Assembly (NCBI RefSeq): GCF_020217485.1
Contig: NZ_JAEKMI010000003.1
Coordinates: forward strand, 1 to 64,000
Source of the DNA: Mycobacterium sp. WUMAC-067
Lineage (GTDB): Bacteria; Actinomycetota; Actinomycetes; Mycobacteriales; Mycobacteriaceae
Reading direction: 5' to 3'
Length of the DNA: 64,000 nucleotides
The translations under genes and the position numbers were made by a program. The notes under the pieces are model-generated. The model searched no databases. It saw only the letters and a program-made list of their open reading frames with translations, and was not told the origin of the DNA. Shown one piece after another: positions 8,559-17,538 of this stretch (the first letter of the stretch is position 1; each line of letters begins with the position of its first letter).

Positions 8559-9494
8559 CTAGACACTGGCCAGCGCCTTCTCGTCCTCGTCGGCGAACGT
8601 GTCCTCGAGCTGCAGCGGCGAGTAGTCCAGGTCGATCTCGGCGAGCGGCCGGCCGCGGGCGCTGGAGATGGTGCCGAACCGTCGCATCCCCTTGTCGGAG
8701 GCGTAGGCCATGAACTCGTCCACCGACAGGCCGAAGGGCATCGGGTCGTAGAGCGCGAAGCCCTCCTCGATCAGCCGCAGCCCGAGCGGCATCAGTTCGT
8801 TCATGCGCGTTTCGAAGACGCCCCAGTTGGCGTCGTCGGCGGCCACGTGGCGACGGCAGGTGAAGGTGCCCCACGCCATGTGGCGGCGCTCGTCGTCGCC
8901 GATGCGCCGCACCAGCTCCTGCATGCCGGGCAGGATGCCGCGCTCCACGCAGATCTTGTGCCAGCCGAAGTAGCCGGTCAGCGCCAGCATGCCTTCGACC
9001 ATGTGGTTGTAGGTGACCGACGCCCGCACCTGGGCGGCCGGCGACGGATCGAGCGTCAGCGCGTTCAGGCACTCGGGCAGCTCCTCGTAGAAGATCGTCC
9101 GGTAGGTCGGGACGTCGTCGAGGAAGTAGTGCAGGTCCTCGGTGACGCCGACGGCGTCGAGCCACATGCGGAACACCGCGACGTGCTTGGCTTCCTCGAA
9201 GGCGAACTGCGTCAGATACATCTCGTCGCCCAGCCGGCCTTCGGCGCGCATCGCGGCCATGAACGGCTGGATGTCCTGGGTCACCGATTCCTCGCCGGCG
9301 ATGAACTCGGCGCACAGCCGGGTCGCATAGCTGCGTTCGTCGTCGGTGAGCCGTTCCCAGTCCTCGCGGTCGCGGGAGAAGTCGATGTCGGCCGGATTCC
9401 AGAATTTCGCGTTGCCTCCCGCAAACAGCTTGAGCGGCAAGCTATCCCAGTTGAGGCCGCCCTCGGCCATCGAGGCGATTCGGGTGCGATTCAT
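8559..9494 (-). CDS. R2-like ligand-binding oxidase (R2lox, Rv0233 type)
   Basis: 311 aa. It belongs to the ferritin-like R2lox family with a Mn/Fe cofactor, related to ribonucleotide reductase R2 but an oxidase with a bound long-chain ligand; the physiological substrate is unknown. All six metal ligands occur at the M. tuberculosis numbering: Glu68, Glu101, His104, Glu167, Glu202 and His205. Val71 and Tyr162, which form the tyrosine-valine ether cross-link, are also present. It overlaps the upstream tetR gene by 4 bp (ATGA), so translation is coupled, and it is the last gene of the fadE4-tetR-R2lox run. Confidence 0.93.
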   Translation of the reverse strand: MNRTRIASMAEGGLNWDSLPLKLFAGGNAKFWNPADIDFSRDREDWERLTDDERSYATRLCAEFIAGEESVTQDIQPFMAAMRAEGRLGDEMYLTQFAFEEAKHVAVFRMWLDAVGVTEDLHYFLDDVPTYRTIFYEELPECLNALTLDPSPAAQVRASVTYNHMVEGMLALTGYFGWHKICVERGILPGMQELVRRIGDDERRHMAWGTFTCRRHVAADDANWGVFETRMNELMPLGLRLIEEGFALYDPMPFGLSVDEFMAYASDKGMRRFGTISSARGRPLAEIDLDYSPLQLEDTFADEDEKALASV

Positions 9495-10186
9495 GTGACC
9501 TCCTCAGATCGTTTCGGGGCGGAGCCGACCGGCGGGGTTTTTGGCGCGGCCGCGAACGCGGCCGCCAGCACCGCGACGAGACGGCGCACCGCCAGCGCCG
9601 GCTGCTCGGGGGTGGGCTCGTCGAGGCCGAGGATCGGATCCAACCCGCGCATGTAGGGCGCCAGCGCCAGGTGCGGAAAGATCAACAGCAGCAACGACAA
9701 CAGCGCGTCGGTGTCCGACTCGACGCGCAGGTCGCCGCGTACGTGCGCGTCGCGGACCAGCGGGCGCATCACTTCCAGGTAGTGGCGGTGGATGACGTTC
9801 TGCACGCTGACGCGGGCCTCGGTGTCGACTTCCAGGGTCGCCGCGGCGTGCAGCGCGCGCTCGTGCGGGTGGTCGGCGAAGTAGGCCACCCAGGCGTCGA
9901 GCCAGTCGGTCAGGAACTCGAAGAACGGCCGGCTCGGGTCGAGTTCGCGGATGCGGCCTTCCATGTAGGCCCGCACCCGCTGGCTGGCGATGTCGGCGAT
10001 GAACGCGTACAGGTCGCGCTTGTCGGCGAAGTACTGGAAAAGGCTGCCCTTGGCGACCCCCGCGCGGCGCGCGATGACGTTGAGGCTGCCGCGGGAGAAG
10101 CCGTGCGCCCCGAATTCCGCCTCCGCGGCCTCGATGATCGCGGCGCGTCGAGCCGGGTCGACGCGCGCCCAGGTGACCGTCGGCAA
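9491..10186 (-). CDS. TetR-family regulator (Rv0232 type)
   Basis: The N-terminal HTH has [22 protein letters not shown], the classic TetR recognition helix, and the C-terminal domain is all-helical. I place the start at TTG 10186, giving 231 aa, because GAGGAGG (10192-10198) lies five bases before it and the length then fits M. tuberculosis Rv0232 (229 aa as I recall). An in-frame ATG at 10219 would fall inside a perfect palindrome and has no ribosome site. It is coupled to R2lox by a 4-bp overlap and probably autoregulates and controls R2lox and/or fadE4. The ligand is unknown; an acyl-CoA or lipid is plausible from the neighbours. Confidence 0.85.
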   Translation of the reverse strand: MPTVTWARVDPARRAAIIEAAEAEFGAHGFSRGSLNVIARRAGVAKGSLFQYFADKRDLYAFIADIASQRVRAYMEGRIRELDPSRPFFEFLTDWLDAWVAYFADHPHERALHAAATLEVDTEARVSVQNVIHRHYLEVMRPLVRDAHVRGDLRVESDTDALLSLLLLIFPHLALAPYMRGLDPILGLDEPTPEQPALAVRRLVAVLAAAFAAAPKTPPVGSAPKRSEEVT

Positions 10187-10204
10187 TGGCGCCTCCTCGA
10201 TCGA

Positions 10205-10219
10205 ATGACCACTGGTCAT
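10205..10219. promoter_or_regulatory. Palindrome, candidate TetR operator
   Basis: ATGACCA-C-TGGTCAT, two perfect 7-bp arms with a 1-bp centre, lies 19-33 bp upstream of the preferred tetR start. It is the right size and place for an autoregulatory TetR operator. It also covers the alternative ATG start of tetR. Confidence 0.5.
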
Positions 10220-10222
10220 CCT

Positions 10223-10242
10223 ACTGTGAGAAATGTCACAGT
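10223..10242. promoter_or_regulatory. Candidate cAMP-receptor-protein (CRP/Rv3676) binding site
   Basis: ACTGTGA-GAAATG-TCACAGT is a perfect palindrome with 7-bp arms. Its core TGTGA-N6-TCACA equals the E. coli CRP consensus, which is also the motif reported for mycobacterial CRP. It lies 8 bp after the fadE4 stop and about 37 bp before the tetR TTG start, suggesting a cAMP-responsive internal promoter for tetR-R2lox. Confidence 0.55.
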
Positions 10243-10250
10243 CAAGGGGC

Positions 10251-11960
10251 CTAGGGGCGCATCCGGTAGGCGCCGCTGAGCGGAAGGACGTGCTCCTTCC
10301 AAATCTGGTCGTAGCGCGCGGGGTCGTGCACCGGGCGGCGGATCATCCGCAGCGCGTAGCGCGCCTGCGCGTCCGTCGTCGCGGGCTTGTCGCTCAGCTC
10401 CACGGCGTAGGCGTTGAAGTCGCGGACCAGCACGGCGAAGATCTCGTCGAGCAGTCCCTCGTCGACGCCCGACAGCCCGGCCTCCTCGAGGATGAGCTGC
10501 GCGTAGGGCACCGTGGCGAACAATTGGCCGACGGCGAACGCGAAGTCGATGTCCTTCTGCTGCACCGCATCCGGGGTGGCGCTGGCCAGCATCTCGGCCA
10601 TTACGTCGATCTGTGCGCGCAGCAGCGCGACGTTGGGCAGGTGACCGAAGCTCTCGAACGGCGCGCGCCAGTCGTGGAAGCGCACCTTGCCCAGGCCGCC
10701 GGTCGCCCCCTGCGCGAACAGGAAGGTGTCGTCGGCCGCGTCGTCGCGGCGGCCGATCAACGGCAGCGCGTCGTTGGGGGCGAACAGGAAGTTGGGCATG
10801 AACTTGCCCAGCAGCCCGATGTTGATGTGGACGGTGCCCTCCAGCCGGGGCAGCAGGCCGATCTCGCGGGCCATGGCCTCGAAGATGGTGTCCTTCTCCA
10901 CGCCCTTGGCGGCGATCACGTCCCACAGCGCGGTGATGACGCGCTCGCCCTCGCTGGTGATCTTCGCCTTGGTCAGCGGGCTGTAGAGCAGGTAGCGGCG
11001 GTCGGTGGCCGAGGCGCTGCGCATGTAGTCGCAGGCCCGGGTGGCGACCAGCCGCATCGCGACCAGCCGCGCGTAGGCGTCGGTGAGCAGCCGTCGCACG
11101 TGGGTGAAGTCGGTGACGACGGTGCCGTACAGGATGCGGTTGGACGCGTGGGTGACCGCCTCGTACATCGCGTGGGTACACATGCCGACCGCGCCCCAGC
11201 CGAGGTTGTACTTGCAGACGTTGACGGTGTTCAGCGCGGCGTGGAAGGCCTCGGGGCCGCGGTGCAGGATGTCGGCCTCGGTCACCGGGTAGTCGCGCAG
11301 CGCGTAGTTGGCGACGTAGTTCTGCGAGTTCACCACGTTCTTGATCAGGTGATAGCGCTCGTGCTGGGAGTCGGCGGCGAAGAACACGTACTCGGCGTCG
11401 TTCTTCGACGCGCCGGCGAACTTGCCGAACGTGGAAACCATCCGGGCCACGTTGGCGTTGCCGATGTAGTACTTCTCCCCATTGGCGACCCAGCCCCCGT
11501 CCGAGGGCGTCAGGTTCATGTCGGTCTGGTAGACGTCGGCGCCGTGCGTCTGCTCCGACAAGCCGAACGCGAACACCTCACCGGCCTCGAGCAACCCCGC
11601 GGCCTTGCGCTTGGCGTCGGAGTTGGCGCTCATCCAGATCGGGCCCAGGCCCAGCGCGGTGACCTGGAACGGGTACCAGTAGTTCAGCCCGTAGAAGCCG
11701 ACGATCTCGGCGAACGCACTGATCCGGTAGGTGTCCCAGCGGCAATCGGGGGCGCCGTAGGCCGACGGCGTCAGCAGCGACGCGAAGATGCGCTCCCGGC
11801 CGATGTGATCCAAATACTCGGAGTACCAGACCCGTTCGTGGTCGTCGGACTTCAACCGGGCCTTGCCCCGGGACTCGAAGAAATCCACCGTCGCCGCCAT
11901 GATCTCTGCCGAGCGGCGGTCCGGGTACTGGCGTTGCAGGTGATTGGGATTGAGCAACAT
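10251..11960 (-). CDS. fadE4: Acyl-CoA dehydrogenase FadE4
   Basis: 569 aa from ATG 11960, close to M. tuberculosis FadE4 (568 aa as I recall); the frame is open a further 36 codons but that stretch is low-complexity. It is a long-form acyl-CoA dehydrogenase: FAD-linked alpha,beta-desaturation of an acyl-CoA is the family reaction. Typical parts are FAFGLSEQTHGADV with a long insertion and NGEKYYIGNANVA in the middle domain, then a helical C-terminal domain extended relative to ordinary 380-aa FadE proteins. It is the first gene of the fadE4-tetR-R2lox run, a linkage shared with M. tuberculosis. Confidence 0.9.
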   Translation of the reverse strand: MLLNPNHLQRQYPDRRSAEIMAATVDFFESRGKARLKSDDHERVWYSEYLDHIGRERIFASLLTPSAYGAPDCRWDTYRISAFAEIVGFYGLNYWYPFQVTALGLGPIWMSANSDAKRKAAGLLEAGEVFAFGLSEQTHGADVYQTDMNLTPSDGGWVANGEKYYIGNANVARMVSTFGKFAGASKNDAEYVFFAADSQHERYHLIKNVVNSQNYVANYALRDYPVTEADILHRGPEAFHAALNTVNVCKYNLGWGAVGMCTHAMYEAVTHASNRILYGTVVTDFTHVRRLLTDAYARLVAMRLVATRACDYMRSASATDRRYLLYSPLTKAKITSEGERVITALWDVIAAKGVEKDTIFEAMAREIGLLPRLEGTVHINIGLLGKFMPNFLFAPNDALPLIGRRDDAADDTFLFAQGATGGLGKVRFHDWRAPFESFGHLPNVALLRAQIDVMAEMLASATPDAVQQKDIDFAFAVGQLFATVPYAQLILEEAGLSGVDEGLLDEIFAVLVRDFNAYAVELSDKPATTDAQARYALRMIRRPVHDPARYDQIWKEHVLPLSGAYRMRP

Positions 11961-12064
11961 GGCGGGACTCCCAGCGGTTCTCGACGCAGACGAGGGTGAC
12001 GGTACTGCAAACCCGCGGCCGCCGGGGGACTTGTGCGCCTGCCCGCGCCCGAGCCGGCGGGCCC

Positions 12065-13936
12065 TCACGCCTCAGGGGGTGTTGAAGCCGCCGTTTCCGC
12101 CTGGGCGATGTCCCAGGCCGCGTTCACCAACCCGATATGACTGAACGCCTGCGGGAAGTTGCCCAGCAACTCGCCGCTGGCGGGATCGACCTCTTCGGCA
12201 AGCAGCCCGACGTCATTGCGAAAGCCCGCGGCACGCTCGAATACCTCACGCGCCCGGTCGATTTGGCCCGCGGCCGCCAAGGCCTGCGCCAACCAGAATG
12301 TGCACAGCAGAAAGGTGCCTTCACGCCCGGTGAGACCGTCGGCGTTGGTGTCAAGGTCGGTGCGGTAGCGGTAGACCAAGCCGCGGGAGTCGGTGAGCCG
12401 GTCGGCGATGGTGTCGATGGTGGCCAGTACGCGCGGGTCGTCCGCGGGGAGGAAACCGACCAGCGGAATCATCAGCGCCGAAGCGTCGAGGCGGTCGCTG
12501 CCGAACGCTTGGGTAAACGAATTGACGTCGTCGCTCCACCCTCGAGCGAGGATCTGCTCGCGGATCTCGTCGGCGGTCTTTTGCCAGCCCTCCACCCGGT
12601 CGCCGGCACGGAGGCGCTCGGCCATGGCGATGGCCCGGTCGAGCGCGACCCAGCACATCAGCTTGGAATAGAGGAAGTGTTGCGGAGAGCCACGCACCTC
12701 CCAGATCCCCGAATCGGGTTCTGTCCATCGCCGCGCCGCGGCGTCGGCGCAGGCGATGAGGAAGTCCCGCCCGCTGGTGGCCCGCGGGCTGTCCGGATCG
12801 AGCTGCTCGATGAGCCGGTGCGCCGCGCCGAGCAGCTCGCCATAGACGTCGATTTGCCGTTGTTTCCACGCGTCGTTGCCCACTCGCACCGGGCGGCTGT
12901 CGCGCCAGCCGCTGAGATGACCGAGCTCGCGTTCGGACAGGTCGTGTTCGCCGCCGACGCCGAACATGATCTGCAATTGTTCGTCCGCACGTAGTTGCCC
13001 TGCAGAGCTGACCGCGAGGTAGTCGAAGAACTCCTCCGCTTCGTCGGGACAGGCGGCTACCCACAGTGCCTCCAGAGTGAGGCTGGCATCGCGGACCCAG
13101 GCATAGCGGTAATCCCAGTTGCGTTGCCCCCCAACCTCTTCCGGAAGTGAGGTGGTCGGCGCGGCCACGACCGCCCAGGTCGGCTGATAGGTCAGCGCCT
13201 GCAGGACCCGTCCACTGTGGTGCACGAGGTCGCTCCACGGCCCGTCGTAGCTCTGGTGGGTCTGCGACCACGACCGCCACGCGTCGATCGTCGCCTCGAG
13301 CGCCCCCTCGAGGTCGCCCGCCGAGACGGGTTCCGGGAGCGGCTCAGAGGTGGTGCGGTGCAGGAGGCCGAGGGCGGTCCGCTCACCTTCATGCAGCAGG
13401 AACCGTCCGGACACAGCCGAGTCGGCGGCGTCGAGCGGCGTCGGGCAGCACAGGCGCAGGACGTCGGCGCCGCCGCGCACCATGACCCCGCCCTCGGCCG
13501 ACGACATCAGCGGCGTGACCACTCCGTACTCCGGGCGCGGCGCGAACTCGACGGCCACCTCGACCTCGCCCGCCGTGCAGACCAAGGAGCGCACCAGCAT
13601 TCGGGGCGCCGCGGCGCCTAGTCGATGGGGGTCGCTCGCGGCGCCGGTCGCCAGGGCATCGCGCAGCACCAGAGTGCCGCCGGCAGTGGTGAAAGTCGTC
13701 TCCAACACCATCGTGGTGTCCAGGTAGCGACGGCTGGTCTCGGCGTTCGGGTCGGCCGGCCCCACCACGAAACACCCGGCGTCATCGTCGAGCAGTCGCC
13801 CGAACACCGATGGTGAGTCAAACCGCGGCATGCACAGCCAGTCGACCGATCCGCCGCGACTGACCAGCGCGGCGGTATGACGATCCGAGAGCAGCGCATA
13901 GTCCGCGATCGGCGTGGTGCTCACGGGCTCTGCCAC
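12065..13936 (-). CDS. Glycoside hydrolase family 15 protein (glucoamylase/trehalase-like)
   Basis: 623 aa from GTG 13936; a second GTG at 13924 would give the neat 4-bp GTGA overlap with the preceding gene. It has an N-terminal beta-domain (ALLSDRHTAALVSRGGSVDWLCMPRFDSPSVF) followed by an (alpha/alpha)6 barrel with NWDYRYAWVRDAS, a general acid candidate in DSGIWEVRG and a base candidate in LAEEVDP. Family members cleave alpha-glucosides; mycobacterial GH15 includes trehalases. No signal peptide, so it is cytosolic. It overlaps the DUF5996 gene by 4-16 bp and the two form an operon inserted between fadE4 and php relative to M. tuberculosis. The substrate is not determinable. Confidence 0.85.
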   Translation of the reverse strand: MAEPVSTTPIADYALLSDRHTAALVSRGGSVDWLCMPRFDSPSVFGRLLDDDAGCFVVGPADPNAETSRRYLDTTMVLETTFTTAGGTLVLRDALATGAASDPHRLGAAAPRMLVRSLVCTAGEVEVAVEFAPRPEYGVVTPLMSSAEGGVMVRGGADVLRLCCPTPLDAADSAVSGRFLLHEGERTALGLLHRTTSEPLPEPVSAGDLEGALEATIDAWRSWSQTHQSYDGPWSDLVHHSGRVLQALTYQPTWAVVAAPTTSLPEEVGGQRNWDYRYAWVRDASLTLEALWVAACPDEAEEFFDYLAVSSAGQLRADEQLQIMFGVGGEHDLSERELGHLSGWRDSRPVRVGNDAWKQRQIDVYGELLGAAHRLIEQLDPDSPRATSGRDFLIACADAAARRWTEPDSGIWEVRGSPQHFLYSKLMCWVALDRAIAMAERLRAGDRVEGWQKTADEIREQILARGWSDDVNSFTQAFGSDRLDASALMIPLVGFLPADDPRVLATIDTIADRLTDSRGLVYRYRTDLDTNADGLTGREGTFLLCTFWLAQALAAAGQIDRAREVFERAAGFRNDVGLLAEEVDPASGELLGNFPQAFSHIGLVNAAWDIAQAETAASTPPEA

Positions 13937-14856
13937 CGGTCGGGATCGCCCTCCAAGGCACCGCGATCCCAGCGGCCGAGGTCCGCGGCGGCCGCGTAAG
14001 TCGTTTGCAGGAACCGCAGTAAATCACCGTCGGGGTCCTCGGCGGTGCGCACCGCCTCGTAGGGCAAGACGAATTCTCCGTGGTCTTCACTGAAGTGCGC
14101 CGCCGCAGGCGCGATCGGGTAATCGGCGAAGCCGTCCGGTTGCGGGTAGGCGTCGGAATAGAAGGCGCCTTCCTCGCCGCCGCCGGGCCAGAAGCCACAG
14201 CTGCTCAACTCGTGTGAATAACCCTCGACCATCACCCAGTCGCCGCAGTTGGGTGCGCCGCCGGGGTGTTTGGGTGCCGGCCTCCCGGAAAATCGGGTGC
14301 ATGCCAGATCCATTGCCCCCCAAAAGAAATGCACAGGGCTCACCTTGCCGACGAACGACGCGCGGAACTGACTGATCACCCGGTTCGCCTGCAGGAGCTG
14401 CTGCCGAAACCGACGCGCGGCGTCGGGGTCATAGGATGCGTGCTGATAGTCGTCGGCGAACCGGATGGCCGGATCCACCTCGTTGGGGCTGGCGTTGATG
14501 CGTGTCGCGACCCCCAAATCGTCCAAGGCCGACATGGTTTCGTCGTAGAACTCCGCCACCGGTTTGGCCGTCAACGGCACGGATCCTTGCCGCCCGTCGC
14601 TGTGACGGATCCGCAGCACGCTGTCGATGACGTCGAATTCCATATCGAACACCCCGGTTTCGTGGGGTATCGCGCCCGTGGTCAATCCACGCGGGCTCAC
14701 GTACAGCGTTACCTGCCACCAGTGGTTGACCATCGGCATGCGGACCATGCGGATCTTGCCGACGATCTGCGTCCACATGTGCAGCGTTTCGCGGGTTGGC
14801 GTCCAGTCGTCGACCCGTAGCGACGGCCACCGATCGGTCCCGGTCGCGGCGTCCAT
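13921..14856 (-). CDS. DUF5996 family protein
   Basis: 311 aa; the ATG is supported by GAGAGGAG just upstream. Recognisable family segments are WPSLRVDDWTPTRETLHMWTQIVGK at the N-terminus, VSPRGLTTG, PVHFFWGAMDLACTRFSGR and YSHELSSCGFWPGG. The conserved His, Asp, Cys and Trp residues suggest an enzyme, but no reaction is known. It is translationally linked to the GH15 gene, so a role in sugar metabolism is a guess from context. Confidence 0.78.
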   Translation of the reverse strand: MDAATGTDRWPSLRVDDWTPTRETLHMWTQIVGKIRMVRMPMVNHWWQVTLYVSPRGLTTGAIPHETGVFDMEFDVIDSVLRIRHSDGRQGSVPLTAKPVAEFYDETMSALDDLGVATRINASPNEVDPAIRFADDYQHASYDPDAARRFRQQLLQANRVISQFRASFVGKVSPVHFFWGAMDLACTRFSGRPAPKHPGGAPNCGDWVMVEGYSHELSSCGFWPGGGEEGAFYSDAYPQPDGFADYPIAPAAAHFSEDHGEFVLPYEAVRTAEDPDGDLLRFLQTTYAAAADLGRWDRGALEGDPDRWQSP

Positions 14857-15027
14857 GTCGGCTCCTCTCGTAAACGGCTCAGTCCGCGGGTACCCGCCGC
14901 GGCGGCCCCGCTACCAGAACGGGAGACGCGCCATACCCACTGGTACGGCCCGGTGTACGAAAGATGCGCAAACGTAACGTCCTCGAACTCGTCGAATTCG
15001 GGTCGCTGGAGCTCTAGCATCGGATGC

Positions 15028-16008
15028 GTGTCGCGACTGAATACCGCACGTGGATCGATCGATACCGGCGACCTGGGCGTCACGCTCATGCATGAGCACG
15101 TCTTCATCATGACCACCGAGATCGCCGAGAACTATCCCGAAGCCTGGGGTGACGAGGAACGGCGGGTGGCCGACGCCATCGACAGGCTCAACGAGCTCAA
15201 GTCCCGCGGCGTGGACACCATCGTCGACCTCACCGTGATCGGCCTGGGCCGCTACATCCCGCGGATCGCCCGGGTCGCGGCGGCGACCGAGCTGAATATC
15301 GTTGTGGCGACCGGGCTTTACACCTACAACGACGTGCCCTTCCGGTTCCACTACGAGGGCCCGGGCGGGATGCTGGGCGGCCCCGAGATCATGACCGAGA
15401 TGTTCGTCCGCGACATCGAGCAGGGTATCGCCGACACCGGCATCAAGGCCGGAATCCTCAAGTGCGCCACCGACGAGCCCGGCATCACCCCCGGCGTCGA
15501 GCGGGTGCTGCGCGCCGTCGCCCAGGCGCACAAACGGACCGGGGTGCCGATCTCCACGCACACCCATGCCGGCCTGCGGCGCGGCCTCGAGCAGCAACGC
15601 ATCTTCGAGGAGGAGGGCGTCGACCTGACCCGGGTGGTCATCGGGCATTCCGGCGACAGCACCGACATCGGCTACCTCGAAGAGCTCATCGCCGCCGGAT
15701 CGTATTTGGGCATGGACCGGTTCGGCCTCGACGTGATCTCGCCGTTCGAGGAGCGGGTCAGGATCGTGGCGGAAATGTGCGAGCGCGGGCACGCCGACAG
15801 GATGGTGCTCTCCCACGACGCCAACTGCTACTTCGACGCGCTCCCCGAAGAGCTGGTGCCGCAGATGGCCCCGAACTGGCATTACCTGCACATCCACAAC
15901 GACGTCATCCCCGCGCTCAAGGAGCGCGGCGTCACCGACGAGCAGCTGCACACCATGCTGGTCGACAACCCGCGCCGCATCTTCGAGCGTCAGGGCGGTT
16001 ATGAGTGA
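15028..16008 (+). CDS. php: Phosphotriesterase-like lactonase Php
   Basis: 326 aa from GTG 15028, a length I recall for M. tuberculosis Php (Rv0230c). The longer open frame from 14953 lacks homology. It is an amidohydrolase-superfamily lactonase with weak phosphotriesterase activity, acting on acyl-homoserine and other lactones. Metal ligands are in place: His22 and His24 (HEH), the carboxylated Lys145 (ILKC), His178 (HTH), His207 (GHSGD) and Asp264 (SHDA). Its 3' end overlaps the CoA ligase start by 8 bp, giving coupled translation. Confidence 0.93.
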   Translation: MSRLNTARGSIDTGDLGVTLMHEHVFIMTTEIAENYPEAWGDEERRVADAIDRLNELKSRGVDTIVDLTVIGLGRYIPRIARVAAATELNIVVATGLYTYNDVPFRFHYEGPGGMLGGPEIMTEMFVRDIEQGIADTGIKAGILKCATDEPGITPGVERVLRAVAQAHKRTGVPISTHTHAGLRRGLEQQRIFEEEGVDLTRVVIGHSGDSTDIGYLEELIAAGSYLGMDRFGLDVISPFEERVRIVAEMCERGHADRMVLSHDANCYFDALPEELVPQMAPNWHYLHIHNDVIPALKERGVTDEQLHTMLVDNPRRIFERQGGYE

Positions 16009-17482
16009 GCCGGTCCCGCCGATCGGCACCCAGATTTCGCAGCTTGCCCAACTCGCTCCCGACGAGCCGGCCGTCACCTGCGACGGCCTGACCCTGACCC
16101 GCGCCGAGCTCGACCGCTCGACGAATCGGTTGGCCCGGGCCTACGCCGAGCGCGGCGTGGGTGTCGGCGACTACGTGACCATGGTGCTGCCGAACTCGGT
16201 CGAGTGGATCCAGGCCGCCGTGGCCTGCTGGAAGCTGGGCGCGGTCCCGCAGCCGCTGTCCGCGCGCCCGCCGGCCGCCGAGTTGGCGGGCCTGCTCGAA
16301 TTGCGGCGGCCGGCCCTGTTGGTCGGGCGTGAGCATCACGAATTCCCCAGCGTTCCAATTGGTTTCACCCCAGACGCTGCGTTGTCGGACGGCCCGCTGC
16401 CGGAAGCGGTGTCACCGGTGTGGAAGGCGATGGGATCCGGGGGCAGCACCGGGCGCCCCAAGTTGATCGAATCCGGCGGCGACAGCCGCATACCCCCGCT
16501 GATCGGCTACCCGCTGGGCGCGCAGGAGGGCGACACCACGTTGGTGCCGGTGCCGCTGAGCCACAACACCGGCTTCACCACCGCCACCATCGCGCTGCTG
16601 ATGCGCCATCACCTGGTGCTGATGAGCCGGTTCGACCCGGTTAAGTTCCTCCGGCTGATCACCGATCACCGCGTCACGTTCCTGACCACGGTGCCGACGA
16701 TCATGCAGCGGACGCTGCCGGTCTATCACGCCGACCCCGGCTCCTATGACCTCTCGTCGCTGCGGCGGTTCTGGCACCTGGGGGCGCCGTGCCCGCCGGC
16801 CATCAAGCAGGCGTGGATCGACCTGCTGGGCGCGGAAAAGGTCTGGGAACTCTACGGCGGCACCGAATTACAGGCGCTGACCTTCATCTCCGGCGACCAG
16901 TGGCTGGCGCATCGCGGTTCGGTGGGCGTGGTGGTCGCCGGGGAGATGAAGGTGCTCGACGACGACGGCAACCCGTGCCCGCCCGGCGTGGTCGGCGAAA
17001 TCTACATGCGGCCCGGGCCCGACAGCGCGCCCACCTACCGCTACGTCGGTGCCACGGCGAAAAGCCGCGACGGCTGGGACTCGCTGGGCGACCTCGGCTA
17101 CTTCGACGACGACGGCTTCCTGTACCTGTCGGACCGGCGGGTCGACATGTTCACCGTCGGCGGCCGCAATGTCTACCCCGCCGAGATCGAGAACGCGCTG
17201 TCGGCGCACCCGGACGTGTTGTCCTGTCTGGTCGTCGGCGTCCCGCACGGGGATCTGGGCCAGGTGCCCTACGCCCTGGTGCACACGGCCGGCGGCGCCG
17301 CACTGGATTCCGCTGGCGTGCAGGCGTTCCTGCGCGGACACCTGGCCGCTTACAAGGTGCCGCCCGCCCCCGACTTCGTCGAATTCGTCGACACCCCGCT
17401 GCGCGACGACGCCGGCAAGGCCCGCCGGTCGGCGGTGCGGGACCAGATCCTGCAGCGGCTGGAGACCGCCGAGGCCGGCTGA
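16001..17482 (+). CDS. AMP-dependent acyl-CoA ligase (bile-acid-CoA-ligase-like)
   Basis: 493 aa ANL-superfamily adenylate-forming enzyme that activates a carboxylic acid with ATP and CoA. Visible motifs are the P-loop MGSGGSTGRPKLI, LYGGTE, the SLGDLGYFDDDGFLYLSDRR hinge and the C-terminal RDDAGKARR with the catalytic Lys. Short length and motif style resemble BaiB-type or steroid/aromatic acid ligases. It overlaps php by 8 bp and is followed by a YbjN gene at 56 nt. The context suggests it acts on the hydroxy acid released by the lactonase; this is inference. Confidence 0.85.
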   Translation: MSEPVPPIGTQISQLAQLAPDEPAVTCDGLTLTRAELDRSTNRLARAYAERGVGVGDYVTMVLPNSVEWIQAAVACWKLGAVPQPLSARPPAAELAGLLELRRPALLVGREHHEFPSVPIGFTPDAALSDGPLPEAVSPVWKAMGSGGSTGRPKLIESGGDSRIPPLIGYPLGAQEGDTTLVPVPLSHNTGFTTATIALLMRHHLVLMSRFDPVKFLRLITDHRVTFLTTVPTIMQRTLPVYHADPGSYDLSSLRRFWHLGAPCPPAIKQAWIDLLGAEKVWELYGGTELQALTFISGDQWLAHRGSVGVVVAGEMKVLDDDGNPCPPGVVGEIYMRPGPDSAPTYRYVGATAKSRDGWDSLGDLGYFDDDGFLYLSDRRVDMFTVGGRNVYPAEIENALSAHPDVLSCLVVGVPHGDLGQVPYALVHTAGGAALDSAGVQAFLRGHLAAYKVPPAPDFVEFVDTPLRDDAGKARRSAVRDQILQRLETAEAG

Positions 17483-17538
17483 CCCGCCACCGTTCGCGCG
17501 CCAAGAATTCTCCAAGCCCCAGGCGCCATCGTGACGTC

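Noticed and set aside
14886..14897. GCGGGTACCCGC palindrome upstream of the DUF5996 gene
   Set aside because: A 12-bp GC-rich palindrome is expected by chance in this DNA and has no further support.
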